From Pseudeuparius sepicola (Eukaryota > Arthropoda > Insecta > Coleoptera > Anthribidae), in NCBI GenBank assembly GCA_963920635.1, contig OY987298.1, forward strand, positions 144,806,257-144,870,256: a stretch of 64,000 nt of DNA, in the 5' to 3' direction. Of the stretch, positions 24,201 to 35,511 are shown in pieces (within the stretch, counting starts at the first letter, position 1; each line of letters opens with the position of its first letter). The position numbers and the translations under genes are program-made. Under the pieces are notes generated by a model. That model was not told the DNA's origin. It worked only from the letters and a program-made list of their open reading frames with translations, and made no database searches.

Positions 24201-27200
24201 ATAGAGTGGAACATTCAAATCGGTTGGCAAACATAGTGACATTTTTCTAAATCTGTGCTAAAATCGACTGAAAATAGTCCATGCAAAATCATATCATGGT
24301 TTATTGAACTGTACATATTTTAGTGATTTGACAGAGAACATAATATGACTTACAGCAATTTCTCAGGTTTATGCAGTTTTACGCAATAAAATAAGAGTGG
24401 TCTTCTTCCTTTCTAACAGGATAATAGAATGGCATTTTGAATAGGGTACTTGACAAAATTTTACAAAACTGATAAAACAATTCCTGGACACTTGCCTAAG
24501 ACCCTATAGACCGGGAGATAGTGACAGATTTTTGGACGTGATTTTACTCAATATGCCTTGCAAAGGGCATTATGTGGCACATATTCTCACAATAATAAGG
24601 TATGAATCAGAGAGACATCCTGGGTTCTTCATGTGAAAAACTGAGTTTTCAATTATTCGAAAAATATGCGTTTTGATATGATTTTATACAGGCTGCCATG
24701 TGTTTTATAATGAAGTTCAAAAAGAAAATTCTTCGGAAAACCATAGGCATACCGTTAGGGTGGGTCCAAAGGGCTATTATTGCCACGTGATCTTGAATTT
24801 TAATAATTAATTTTTCCACATTTTTGAACAGGTTGCCAAAGAGAAGTATGCAAGGTCTTATTATGTAAATGCTGAAAAAAGGATGGCATACCTTTCGCGC
24901 ATGTCCAAGTACTGTTTAAATTGAATGTTATTTAATCATTTAAACGAGTTATTCGATGTAAAGTGTACTTGGACATGCGCAAACGGTATGCCATCTTTTC
25001 TTCAGCAGTTTCATAACAAGAACTTGCATACTTCTCATTGGCAGCCTGTTCAGAAACGTGGAAAAATTAACTATAAAATACAAGATCACGTGGCAATAAT
25101 AGCCCTTTGGACCCACCCTAACGGTATGCCTATGGTTTTCCGAGGAATTTTCTTTTTGAACTGCATTATAAAACGCATGGCAGCCTGTATAAAATCATAT
25201 CAAAGCGCATATTTTTCGAATAATTGAAAACTCAGTTTTTCACATGAAGAACCCAGGATGACTCTCTGATTCATACCTTATTATTGTGAGAATATGTGCC
25301 ACATAATGCCCTTTGAAAGGTATACTGAGTAAAATCACGTCCAAAAATCTGTCACTATCTCCTGGTCCACTACGATTATTTAAAAAAGATATATTTATGT
25401 AATTAGCAAGTTATTAGACTTTCTTCGTAATTTGGCGGGAAAGCACTTATGACGTCACAAGTGTTTTATAAACGCGATTTGGCAACATGGCGATACCACT
25501 GAAGTGTTCTGAGACAACCTTAATCTGCGGTGAAAGATGCAAGGAATTTCGAAATTCTAACCTCAAACCCCCAGATTTAGGATGCTCGTGAAACCACATT
25601 TAGTCGAGAAAAGTGTTTTTTCATAAATATTCAGTAGCATTTTTCTGCAATTTTTTGGCAAGTTTGGGCCCAGGTACCTACGGAATTTAGGCTCAGTATT
25701 TCTAAGCACTAAAATGGCGCCTTTATAAAAGCGCCTTCAAGATGGTCCCTAGCCCCAAGTTCTCCCTTTATTAATAACTCATAATACTTTACTATTACTA
25801 CAACATATTATAGGTACAGAACTTTGCAGTTTTATCCCATGAATTTCGGCAGACGCAAAAATCGGATTATTAGACAAAAATTATTGTGCTACCAAGAAAA
25901 CATCCAATTTCAGCAAGTTACGGATTGCACTTTCAGGGTCCATGATACCTTAACTAACGGATCTCCTCAGTACATAACTAACAACACGATAACTAAGCAA
26001 ACAATATATAATAATAAATATCAAGAACAAACTATAGTAAATCGCACAGATATTATCTACTAATGTTTTGATTTAGCGACATACGGAATGACAGTTGGCA
26101 TGACGGGATGTCAACTGCTGATCAGAAAACCATACATGTGTTAAATGACATGCCACATACGTGAAATTTTCAATATTATATTTCCTGAATATTTATAGTA
26201 TGTTCCGTATACAGATATTTTAATCAAAGTGTCACGTGAAAGAGATGAAGGATATAGTTTCCAGCGTGTGCAGCATAAACAGACACCATTTTGCTATAGA
26301 GGAGACAATATACGGAACATATTCGTAATAAAAAGTCTTTACGTGCCAACATTTTTTTGCGCAATTGCGTTAGTTAAAGCTCAAAGGTTGCAATACATTA
26401 GTAACAGATATTCATAGGCAAGCTGGAGATATTTGAATAGAAAAGTAAAATTTGCCTTTGTTCCACGAATGATTGCAAACGGGCACCGGCAACGTGTTGC
26501 AGTTCCGTTTCTCCTGAGAGGCACAGAGTTGCCACGTTTGGCGTTCTGGACAATAGAACGACGAAACTGTAGATTTTAGCCCGAACAAAAATGTGCAACT
26601 TCGTCTTTAATTATCATAAATAAATAAGGGTTAAGAGCCGTTGTTTCATTTATTACGTGTTATGTTGGTGCATCTACAAAAAACCGAGTACAATTTCAGA
26701 GCAATTAAAAATATATTGTCATGTATCCTATTATCTGAACTGTAATAAAGTGGCAAAGAAATTTTAAGTCAAATAGCCCATTCCGATAAATTACCTAAAT
26801 CAGTATGAAGGAACAAGACTATTGTCATAGATAACCTTTTTATTATCTGATCCAGTTAAGAGTCCAGGGAAAGATTTATAACATTGTGACGCGGTCGACC
26901 AATTTGAAAAGTTTTGGAGATCGATATTCCGAACTTACCGTTGGGCGTCACTTTCACACTCGTCCCGTCCCTGATGTAGAACCCCAACGGTTTGTCAGAG
27001 CCGTGCTTCAACAGGCGGACGCGACGGCACGTCTCCGGCACAATATCCACATCGATGATGGCCGACACCTTAGGAAAGAACGACCGTCTGAGATACTCGT
27101 ACACAAGAACTGTATTTTGAAAAACTCTCGGAAAATTTTGGATTGATTATTACCTGGCGAAAGTCGTGCGGGTGTGATATTGGCGGTGCCCTCTGCCTGG

Positions 27201-30200
27201 TGCCCTGGGGACCTCCCAGGAAGTTCGAGAAGAGGTTGCGATTGGGCTTGATGGTGCCATAGCCATTAAGCTCCTCTAGGCTGTCGCCTTAAATAGGCAA
27301 ACATATCATTAACATTTTTTCATTTTTTCAGCAATTTTGAGGGTATATTTACAATTGAAAAACAAAATAAGTGATAAAATGTTATGTCAAAATATACACT
27401 GATGCATTGAATTTTGAAGTTGACTTTTATCTCCAAATGAGTACAATTTTTAGGATCATTTTGTTCTTCCAATTCCAAAACATACATAAAGTTTTATATA
27501 AAGTTCGGCTGCTTTAAGCATAAGCTATAAATTGCGTTTTTTTCATTTTAAAATTACTTGTTAAAAGAAGATTGTTTTGATACCAAATAACCCTACATTT
27601 AGAATTTTTAATTGATTTTCAAATATTTATTGTTTTTTGTGTTTTTTCCCTTGTAAAAACCTGCTTTGGGATTTTATTGGGAACTTACGAATTTTATAAA
27701 TAGAAAAATAGGTACTGGGTTATTCACTGAGAATTGACCCCCCACCTAACTTTTTTGTTTTTTAAGATAAAAGGGTGATTCAAAAACAAAGTCAATGGTT
27801 CGGCGAATACTTTTTTCTGCCATGACCGTTTAGTGTACAGGGTGTTCCAAAAAAGTAGGACCAATGGCAACTTAATTTTTTTAAATGGAACACCCTGTAT
27901 ATTATTGAATTTTTGAAATCTGCTCATCAAGGCAATCAAAATGATATTAAACTTTGTGGCATTATCTTTTTCCGTTTTTTTAAAATTCCTATTTAAATTT
28001 TATACTAAATTTATTTAACTCAAATTTGTGGATCTCGTGATAAAGATAGACGATCAATGTAGTAACTTACGAAAAATAGTTGTTTTAAACAAGAGAGTAA
28101 TATAGTGAAACTCCAAAATGTTTAGGAGCCTTTTCGAATTTTACTGATTATATTCTCGAAATAAAGAATTTCAGGAAAATCTTAAAAGCTCCTAAACATT
28201 TTGGAGTATCACTATATTACTCTCTTGTTCAAAACAAATATTTTTCGTTATTACATTGATCGTCTATCTTTATCACGAGATCCACAAATTGGAGTTAAAT
28301 AAATTTAGTATAAAATTTGAATACGGAATTTTTCAAAACGGAAAAAGATAATGCCACAAAGTTAATATCATTTTGATTGCCTTGATGAGCAGATTTCAAA
28401 AATCCAATAATATACAGGGTGTTCCATTTAAAAAAATTAAGTTGCCATTGGTCCTACTTTTTTGGAACACCCTGTACACTAAACGGTCATGGAATAAAAA
28501 AAGTATTCGCCGAACCATTGATTTTGTTTTTTGAATCACCCTTTTATCTTAAAAAACAAAAAAGTTAGGCGGGGAGTCAATTCTCAGTGAATAACCCTGT
28601 ACCTGAGGGTTTTTTTGTTTTACATGTGTCCTTAATTTGACCACATTGGGAAAATATTGTTTACTGCAATATTAATATCTACATTCCGCTAGTTTTTTAT
28701 TTTTATATTTTTTATTATCATGACTCCTTGTTTTTATTTTTTATTATTCTAAACTGTGTCCATTCTTCAGAACAATGTCTTGGCATCTGTTTAATATTTT
28801 ATTTAGTATAACTTTGGTAATGCAACTGAAAAATAACTTGTGGAAAGTGGAAATGTTTTCTATGAACTGAAACCTGAAACTTACTCTTAACCTATAATTT
28901 ACATTCGCGATTCGCTCTATACTATGTATTACTATTATTATATTATTATTATTTTATGTATGTACGTATGTGCTGACAAAATTCATGTCATGTGTCGAAT
29001 CTGTCAAAAGTTAAAAAAATAATATATTGAAAAAACCCAAGGGAATTAACGAAAAAACCCGACCTGGTTTAAAGCCTCATTTTCGAAAAAACCCTCAGGG
29101 AAAAAACCCTTAAAAACTCAAAGGTATTAATGAAAAAATCCAACCCGGTTTAAACCCTAATTTGGGAAAAAAACCTCTAAGGGAATAAACCCTTGGCACA
29201 TCTCTAAAAAAAATCAACACAGTAAGTTTAATGTTGAATTGAATGTTATTTAATCATTTAAACTATCTATTCGATGTAAAGTATACTTGGACATGCTCAA
29301 ACGGTATGCCATCTTTTCTTCAGCAGTTTTATGACAAGAACTTAGGTACTTATCATTGGCAGCCTGTTCAGAAACGTGGAAAAAATAAGTATTAAAATAC
29401 AAGTTCACGTCACATTAGTAGTCCTTTAGGCCCACGATAACGGTAAGCCTATGGTTAGTAGACCTTGGATTTTGTATGAAAAGAAGTTATTTTTTCACAA
29501 AAAGTGCAGCTTATTAAACTCTACAACTTAAACAAAATCCTGGTCAAATTATACCGCCGTATTTCATTTTTTTCACTATTGTTTGTTTACACCACAAAAA
29601 GCAAAAATGTTATTTATTTGTCTGGGCACCTATACTAAAATTGAGCAATTTTTACGCCTGGCGTAAATAAAAGCACGTGCTCAATGACGTTCCGTGATTG
29701 GCCGATAGGCTATAAAATATCATCCGACTCGGAAACAGGTACATACTCGATCGCAAAAGTGTATTTATGCGGTTTTATCTCGTTGTTTTCGGCTATTTGG
29801 ACACTGCCTCAAATAATTTTATCGGTGTTTTGAACCATTTCAATTAAGCCGATAATATTTTTCCGAAATATTTTGATGTAAACAATTGTAAAACTAAAAT
29901 TAAATAAAGGTCGTGCTTCAGTGCGGCCCTGGCGAATATCTGCTCTTGTTTACGTCAGGCGTAAGAGTTGCTCGATTTTAGTATAAACAAACAATACAAC
30001 AATAAATCAGTTTTGTTTCAATTAGACTGTTTATGAACGTCCGAAAATTCAGCTTACTTAATATGCCCTATTACGTGCCTGTTTTTTTCCTGTCATTCCA
30101 GGCAATCTAAGGAGTTTGGCAAATGTTAAACGAACTATCAACATCCTAGCTATTCGGCAAGACTATAGCTTGCATCTTGCGTTCGCAATGTAGCTGTATA

Positions 30201-33200
30201 TTTAAACCGTGGCTCGTAAATGGAAACATGTCACATTGACCCATCCAATAACCCAAATATTTAGGTAATCTGAACGGGGTCTGCCAACTTTATGTCCGGA
30301 TTCACTACTGTATTTTATAATATTCACTTGTATTTTTTATTATTATTTATCAATATATTTTTTAAATTTCACATTGACATCATGTGCTTTCTTTCATGTA
30401 GAGGTAAAAAAATGTCATAAGTCGAGTCGCAATATTTTTTGAGCCTAATCATCTGTGGTTAACAGACTGACCAATTTCTTTTTGTCAGAATTCACAAAAT
30501 AAAAAATTACAAATATTCGTACCTTTCCTTTGTATTATGACCCTCAGCATAGGCTTGGCATTGACCAGGGCCCTCCGCAAGTTGTCGTCATTGTTGATCG
30601 GCAACAGGTCCTGGTCGCTTGGGTCGATGTAAGACACCAGGAACGTTATGTCTTTCAGTCTGTGGAGGCGTTCTACGAGCAAACGGAACTCTTCAAACGT
30701 GGACTGAGAGCTTCTGTCCAGGGAGAATCTCCTGAACTCTGCGTCAAACTGAAAGGAATCAGACATTGAAAATGATTGAGTTGTTTCCTAAACATCAAGC
30801 ATTAAACAATATTATTATCAAAATAAAAGGTGGATTAATAGAAAAAAAATTACGATTCATGTATTGACATTACTATTAGCTGAGTTTGCAAACACGAACC
30901 AGTTCTGAAGTAGTAACTACTCGAGTAACTATCAACATCGATGAGTTTCTATTTTAGAATTTCTTTAACCCAATCACATTTGCGGGTACTGTACAGAACC
31001 AGTTTGGGATCGCTCCACTAACGCAGCTATTATTTGACTTAAGGCGAATAAGCAGCAAAAGTTTTAAATCTCAATGTTTATTAGTCTATAGAATTCTTTT
31101 GTTCAGTTTTTTTTTAGCAAATTTTGTACAAACCCGTTTTAAGGGATGCTCAATTCAGTGGAATAGTCCGAATTTTTATAAAAATGTCAAAAATTGATTC
31201 AATATTAGTATCTATAGTAGGTAACGGGAATCTTGATCCCTGAGTCACAATGTCCTCTAGACCTTTGCAATAAAGGGTTGATCACTTAAAAGAGGTATAT
31301 TTCATAATGCAGGCAATTTCAGATAATAAACTGTATTGAAGGACAGGGATATTTAGGAATTGATTATATTTCTAATAATACACTATTTCTGTGGGGCAGG
31401 GCGACAATTTGAACAAAGCCAATCCAAACGATCCCGTAGTCTGAATACAGCTTTGCAAACTGTAAATTCTAAAAACTTGAAATTTTGCATGTACAGGGTT
31501 ATGCATATAACATTCTACCCCCTTAACTTTTGTTTTTGAAATTAGAAAAACGTAAAATTGAGAAAATTGTAGAAAATTGTCTCGCGATTCTATATGTAGT
31601 TAGAAAATAGTATATTACATAGCGAGAGTTGTAGACAGTTTAGTGAGTTAAAAGTTGCGCACGAGCCGCGCAGCTGCGAGTGCTGTAATTCCACGAGTAT
31701 GTAATAAGCTTACAGCTCGAGTTTTGTACTATAATTTTTCTTCGACGAAAGAAAAACTATTATAATAGATAAACTATACTTTTGATTATCTGACGCGCAA
31801 CAATTAGTACGTTGGTTAGTTGCTATGGTGATATAAAAAAGCTCGGTATATGTATAATGGCTCACTTCTCAACCTAAGTGTATAATATACTATTATTACG
31901 TGTCAGTCATTACGTGTCAGTGTTCGTAACAATGGACTTACTTATAACCTAAATCGTCACTTAATAGGTATGTTACTAGCATAGGAGTAGAAAAATAATT
32001 AAATGTCGCGTTTCGGAGATATAGACAAACCTTTTTTTAGATGGAACACCCTGTATATTTTCGATTTTCGAAGTGTGGTTTTACAGCAAAACGTTATTAA
32101 GAAAACTTGTTCACAATGAAAAACTGTATAGGTGTGAAAAATTTCGACTTTGATTTTTTCTGCTAAAAAATTAAAAAGTACAAAAATCAAAGTAGACCTA
32201 GGCTTTTGAAATTTTTTACACCTATACAGTTTTTCATTGTGACCAAGTTTTCTTAATAACATTTTGCCAATTGTCTTGCGATTTCAGATATATGTATTTA
32301 GAAAAACAATTAAATGTCGTGTTTCGGAGATATAGAGAAAATTGAAATGAAAATTTTTGAAAGCCTAGGTCAACTTTGATTTTTTTCTGCACACAAACCA
32401 AAGTAGGTAGGCCTAAACTTTCGAAATTTCACAAACCTACTCAGTTTTTCATTCTTAACAAGTTTCCTTAACAACATTTTGCCATTAAACCTACAAAAAG
32501 AGCACTTTACTGATGTGGAAAATTAGTTTCTTCATAATTTCGAAGGCAAATTAGTTTCAAACCAAGCAGGGCTGATTCCCAGAAGCTTAAATTTTAACTC
32601 GATTTTTTTTTTGTTATTTACACCTTATGTGAACTCAATCCGAGGCCACACTGCATATTATTAAAAACAGGAAAGAAATGCTTATAAAACTTATTTCAAA
32701 TACTTTTAAAAAACATTCTACAAAACTGATACTATACTGTGGTCTGTAGAAATTTCGGTAGAAATTTTCCATAAGCTAAGTAACTTTTCTTTTTGCTGAC
32801 ATTAAAAGACCACGAACTGCTACAATCGATTTCTTGGAAAAAAGACTCGTAAATTTTGAAAATTTGATGACCCTGTATTTAGGTATTTATTATAAAACTA
32901 TCAACACAGCCCACTAATGTAGAAATTCGCTAAGAAAACTCAGGAACTATAAAAGCCTACAAACTTGAAATCTGGAAAGTAGGTTTATAGGTTATAGTTG
33001 CAGGCATTCACTAAGAAAGGATTTTCCAAAATTCAACCCCTAAGGGGCTGAATTGGGGGGGAGAGCGATATTCTCCCAGAGGAAGAAGCAGTCATCAGCT
33101 AGTTATGTACAGATCGGCAGTGGTAAGTTGGTAAGATTTATTCACAGGTAAATTAGACGCGGAACTTACTATGTATTTTTTAACATACATGGTGTCTATT

Positions 33201-34712
33201 TTTATAGGTACCTAGGTATAAATCCTTAAAATATTTATATTTGGAGATATTCGCCGGAACTTTTTTTTGTATAAAATGTCTTCATTCTGAAAATGAAAAT
33301 CCAAAGCCGGCTACGATTTTTTTAAACCGATTCTCACTAAAATCATTAGCGATTTTTTTTATTGCTTAAAATCAGACACCACAGAGTCAAACAGGACACC
33401 CCAAAACCCCCATATACAAATATTTTTACCAAATATAAGTATAGAGGGAGTTCCTTTTTTACATACATAGGTGCCAAATATTTGAGCAAATGAGGGATTT
33501 TAAAGGCATCTGACGAGTCATGAAATTTCCTCAAAACAGTTGAACATGCAACTGGGCCACTCAAAATGTTGGTGTGCAAAAATTCAATAGAAAATACAGA
33601 TTTTTTTTTTTACTTTATTCGGATCAAAAATCGAGTATATCAAAATTGCGCAGGCACTGCCAGTCTTGCACCCAATTTACCTGTGATTGTGGGTAACACT
33701 TTTGGTAGACAGGTAAGGAAGGTGTTTCTTTAGCCCAGTTTACATCCGCTCGTATTATAGATCGGTGGCTGACTTTTTAGACTGCATGTTTTTCTGCCTT
33801 CGATCGACCTTGGTTCGAATGTATTTAAAGAAAAACATCGCTATGGTCAAGAGCGCTGGACAAATGCGGGTTCACGGTATTGCTCCTAAATAGTTTTATC
33901 CGTGCGATTTACTAATTGCCCTACACTCACTAGGATTACTACGATTTTCTAGGGTTTTCCGTAGTACCTACTTGAGCGAATGCTATCCTAGTTCTATCGG
34001 GAAAAAAGTCGGCCCTATCCGCAAATGGCAAAGAGAATGGTTGCTTCTGGGGTACTCCTACTTTGGAGTATTGTGAGGGTGAGAATTATTTATTATTAGG
34101 TATTATTATTTATGAAAAATTGGAATAGCAAAACTGAACACTTTGTGGAACACCTCAATACTTAAAACGCAATAGTGTATTATCTACCTCCTTGTTTATG
34201 ACTCAAACAGGACTTTTATTGTTCTGAATATCAGCTATAGTACTTTAAAGGCGTTGTCCAATAAATTAGTTCCTTATCAAGAAAAGTATTTTAAACAGCT
34301 CTCTAAGCCAAGTGTTTAGATTATATTCGAAGTCCCATAAATGCAGTGGTTTATGTATGCAGGCAGCATACTAAATTTTTTTATACTGAGTATAATAGGT
34401 ACTTGGGTACGCTTTTCCAACGCAAAATTAATAATGCAATTAAATAGATACCAAATTACTGACTGGTCAATAATTATCGTTCATGCTCTCTTTCCTAACA
34501 AGTGTAGAATATTAATTAAGCGTTTTTTCTGCTCAAAATTTCGAGGTAAACGAACTCCCACGTTAGGACGGGGGCCGTGCAAATCGGATCAAACGGAAAA
34601 CATGTGTGGAAAATGCAAATTTAACCGAATTTCTTCCACTTACCTTGCTTTTAACTTCTATTTTATTGCTGTCATGTAACGAAGTTTTCATAACAATCTT
34701 ATTTTTGGACAT
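18253..34712 (-). CDS. par-6: par-6, cell-polarity scaffold (PB1, semi-CRIB, PDZ), complete in 7 exons
   Basis: Adaptor of the Par complex that links aPKC (PB1), Cdc42 (CRIB/PDZ) and Par-3/Crumbs-type ligands at the apical cortex. Minus-strand coding exons are 34712-34644, 30748-30523, 27287-27154, 27068-26939, 24172-24036, 23975-23809 and 18343-18253. All introns are GT-AG, all phases agree, and the protein has 317 residues (Drosophila about 350). PB1 spans about 24-98 with the acidic OPCA-type segment [18 protein letters not shown]. The semi-CRIB is [14 protein letters not shown] (135-148). PDZ spans about 158-250, with the ligand-binding loop PLGF at 170-173 and [18 protein letters not shown] in exon 5. 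The C terminus is the conserved DGVLHL. The start MSKNKI matches the insect N terminus. Introns of up to 5.5 kb are full of transposable elements. An additional 5' UTR exon upstream is possible. Confidence 0.97.
18585..18857. repeat. Perfect-like hairpin repeat in par-6 intron 6
   Basis: GATCTGTAGAGAGCAACACG at 18590 has its complement ending at 18851. The arms run through GTAATTACTCACATTTTGAG and meet near 18720, leaving a short loop. The length is about 270 bp, with no coding potential. Confidence 0.8.
18860..20322. other. Par-6 intron 6, no independent gene
   Basis: AT-rich intronic DNA with one good copy (19677-19696) and variants (18439, about 19927) of the dispersed motif GGTACATTTGAACTACTTTT. 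A 71-codon TTG-initiated frame at 19179-19394 has no recognised similarity and I do not call it. Confidence 0.4.
20323..20976 (+). pseudogene. Internally deleted Tc1/IS630-like transposase
   Basis: The N-terminal helix-turn-helix part (from the ATG at 20323) breaks at an eight-T run near 20611-20618. It resumes one frame over with [30 protein letters not shown] and [16 protein letters not shown], the segment that normally leads to the first catalytic aspartate. The whole DDE core is missing. In another frame the acidic C-terminal tail follows directly ([10 protein letters not shown], then [15 protein letters not shown] and a stop at 20974-20976). The parts and their order match insect transposase-like proteins of the IS630-Tc1 group (recalled similarity). 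It lies in a par-6 intron on the opposite strand. Confidence 0.7.
21298..23303 (+). mobile_element. Tc1/mariner-like transposon with long TIRs
   Basis: The left end is ACAGGGTGGCCCATCC, followed by a long terminal inverted repeat (about 21345-21700). Its complement is at 22935-23303, including ATACGGGGGTCGGTAAAAAA on the left. The right side lacks the outermost 50 bp or so that the left side has, so the element is truncated at its right end. It encodes the broken transposase at 21761-22730 and lies in a par-6 intron. Confidence 0.85.
21761..22730 (+). pseudogene. Mariner/Tc-type DDE transposase, two frameshifts
   Basis: It begins [14 protein letters not shown] with a helix-turn-helix region ([19 protein letters not shown]). 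A one-base shift near 21890-21900 moves the frame, after which [17 protein letters not shown] and a 243-codon open frame (21928-22659) continue. Catalytic motifs visible are IWSDEATF (first D), [10 protein letters not shown] (second D) and [13 protein letters not shown] around the third acidic position. At 22655-22660 a second frameshift moves the expected [12 protein letters not shown] to another frame. That frame stops soon after, about 80 residues short of the family length. It should be inactive. Confidence 0.85.
24507..25372. mobile_element. Foldback MITE, 866 bp, related termini to 2262-3167
   Basis: The left end TAGACCGGGAGATAGTGACA and its near-complement at the right end flank a full-length palindrome, with matching blocks such as CCACATAATGCCCTTT and GGTATGAATCAGAGAG. 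An internal segment recurs at 29240-29460. The 100-codon frame at 24925-25227 is part of the palindrome and shows no protein similarity. It lies in a par-6 intron. Confidence 0.85.
25373..26938. other. Par-6 intron 4 interior, no gene seen
   Basis: AT-rich, with short frames at 25824-26063 and 26398-26598 that show no domain. GTTCCGTATA near 26201 and TATACGGAACAT near 26311 form a short inverted pair, suggesting another degenerate foldback element. Confidence 0.35.
27713..28601. mobile_element. Foldback MITE, 889 bp
   Basis: The left end TACTGGGTTATTCACTGAGA is followed by a GAATTGAC block; the right end is its complement with TACAGGGTTATTCACTGAGA. Arms match through ATTCGCCGAACCATTG-type blocks and through TACAGGGTGTTCCAAAAAAG, placed on both sides. 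Near the centre CTTTTTCCG and CTCTCTTGTT blocks also pair. It lies in par-6 intron 2. Confidence 0.85.
28602..29239. other. Par-6 intron 2, low-complexity AT-rich
   Basis: It contains a locally repeated unit of GAAAAAACCC-type sequence (about 29030-29190) but no coding sequence or clear element boundary. Confidence 0.4.
29240..29465. repeat. Diverged fragment of the 24507-25372 foldback family
   Basis: From AATGTTATTTAATCATTTAA to CCTATGGTTAG this matches 24926-25140 of the foldback element, with scattered substitutions (for example ACGGTATGCCATCTTTTCTT shared exactly). No termini are present. Confidence 0.75.
29631..29985. mobile_element. TIR element with TATACTAAAATTGAGCAA ends
   Basis: 355 bp. 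The left end reads TATACTAAAATTGAGCAATT then TTACGCCTGGCGTAAA. The right end is the complement (TTTACGTCAGGCGTAAGAGT, then TGCTCGATTTTAGTATA). No coding sequence is present. A right-end fragment of the same family begins the window. Confidence 0.8.
29986..30522. other. Par-6 intron 2 proximal part
   Basis: No repeat partner or coding sequence seen. It ends at the par-6 PB1 exon donor. Confidence 0.4.
30749..32029. other. Par-6 intron 1, no gene seen
   Basis: AT-rich intronic sequence. The stretch at 31640-31760 is relatively GC-rich (GCGCACGAGCCGCGCAGCTG) but has no long frame. Confidence 0.4.
32030..32490. repeat. Inverted-repeat element, same family as 6470-6790
   Basis: The blocks CAATGAAAAACTGTATAGGT and its complement ACCTATACAGTTTTTCATTG flank an inner segment with AAAATCAAAGTAGACCTAGG. 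A second partial copy follows at 32330-32490 (AAAGTAGGTAGGCCTA, TACTCAGTTTTTCATTC). The left edge carries GGAACACCCTGTATA, the complement of the ACAGGGTGTTCC motif. Confidence 0.7.
32491..33756. other. Par-6 intron 1, no gene seen
   Basis: No convincing coding sequence. The 77-codon minus-strand frame at 33346-33579 shows no domain. Confidence 0.35.
33757..34110 (+). repeat. SINE-like repeat with (ATT)n tail, copy 1
   Basis: The segment from CTTGGTTCGAATG to ATTGTGAGGGTGAGAATT, with an ATT-rich tail, matches the minus strand of 61895-62275 at high identity. The head TGGCTGACTTTTTAGACTG and the GGTTCGAAT block resemble polymerase III A and B boxes. This suggests a tRNA-derived SINE with a microsatellite tail. 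Confidence 0.65.
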
Positions 34713-35058
34713 TTTTCTGGCATGGATATGTGTGTGATACGATTGATTTAAAAAAATACACAAAAACACTCGCAGTTTCCCGAAAGCAAGATAAAAAAAA
34801 TAAACAAACACAATGGGATAAATTAGGATAAATCACTGAAATTCCCAATTATTTACGTTTTGTACTTCATTTCTTTCGATGGCTGTTCAGTGTTCGATTA
34901 CGGATGGCGGATGACTGTTGTTTGTAGACCAGTAACCCCAAAACAATCACGCCTTACCAACATCAGATATATAATAAGCAGTTTGACGTTTGACAACTCC
35001 CCAGTGACCCTGTGGAAGATGTTCTATGCACTGGACTGCTTTTCCAATATACGATATA
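34713..35058 (-). promoter_or_regulatory. Upstream region of par-6
   Basis: This is sequence directly 5' of the par-6 ATG (34712, minus strand). It is expected to hold 5' UTR and promoter. No TATA box at a convincing distance was found. It ends at the hairpin pair at 35059. Confidence 0.35.
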
Positions 35059-35144
35059 ATCATTGTACAAGACCCGTAATTAGTTTACGGGTCTTGATCA
35101 TTGTACAAGACCCGTAAATTAGTTTACGGGTCTTGATCATTGTA
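35059..35144. repeat. Tandem pair of perfect hairpins
   Basis: A unit of about 42 bp is repeated twice and then starts a third time: ATCATTGTA followed by CAAGACCCGTAA, loop ATTAG, and TTTACGGGTCTTG. Each unit is a perfect 12-13 bp stem. The second copy has one extra A in the loop side. It lies between par-6 and the DIRS element. Confidence 0.85.
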
Positions 35145-35281
35145 GATCTTATTTTCTCTGCCGTCATCAAATGTCATTTTGTGTTGCCACAACAAATTTC
35201 GCTTCTCCCCTAGAATAACCCCTAAATCCCCTAGAATGGGCCCAATATGGCGGCCATTATTTTACAAGGGCCGTTCCTTTA

Positions 35282-35450
35282 TTATATGTCGGCGCATCGT
35301 CCTCTAGATCACTTGGATTACTTTATGTAGTGTCGCCTTTTGCGCACTCTTGCCACAGTATTTGAAGAAGAAGAGACAATTTTGATCCCTTTGTGGGACC
35401 CCGTGCCTCACTCCTGTTGCTAACCCGCATCCAACTTCATTCTCATTCTT
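35282..35450 (+). repeat. DIRS left inverted terminal repeat
   Basis: Starting TTATATGTCGGCGCATCG and ending CATTCTCATTCTT, it is the reverse complement of 44768-44940 from TAGATCACTTGGATTAC inward. The outermost 20-30 bp differ from the right terminus, as in other DIRS elements. Confidence 0.85.
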
Positions 35451-35511
35451 GTTTTTTGTGCGCTCGAAGCCACACGTGTTACTTTTTCGCGACCTTTTTT
35501 CCAACGAAAAT

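Noticed and set aside
24925..25227. 100-codon open frame
   Set aside because: It lies wholly in one arm of a foldback element and has a diverged, frame-disrupted copy at 29240-29465.
25824..26063. 79-codon frame in the par-6 intron
   Set aside because: N/Q/T-rich translation of AT-rich intron DNA without domain, promoter or poly(A) support.
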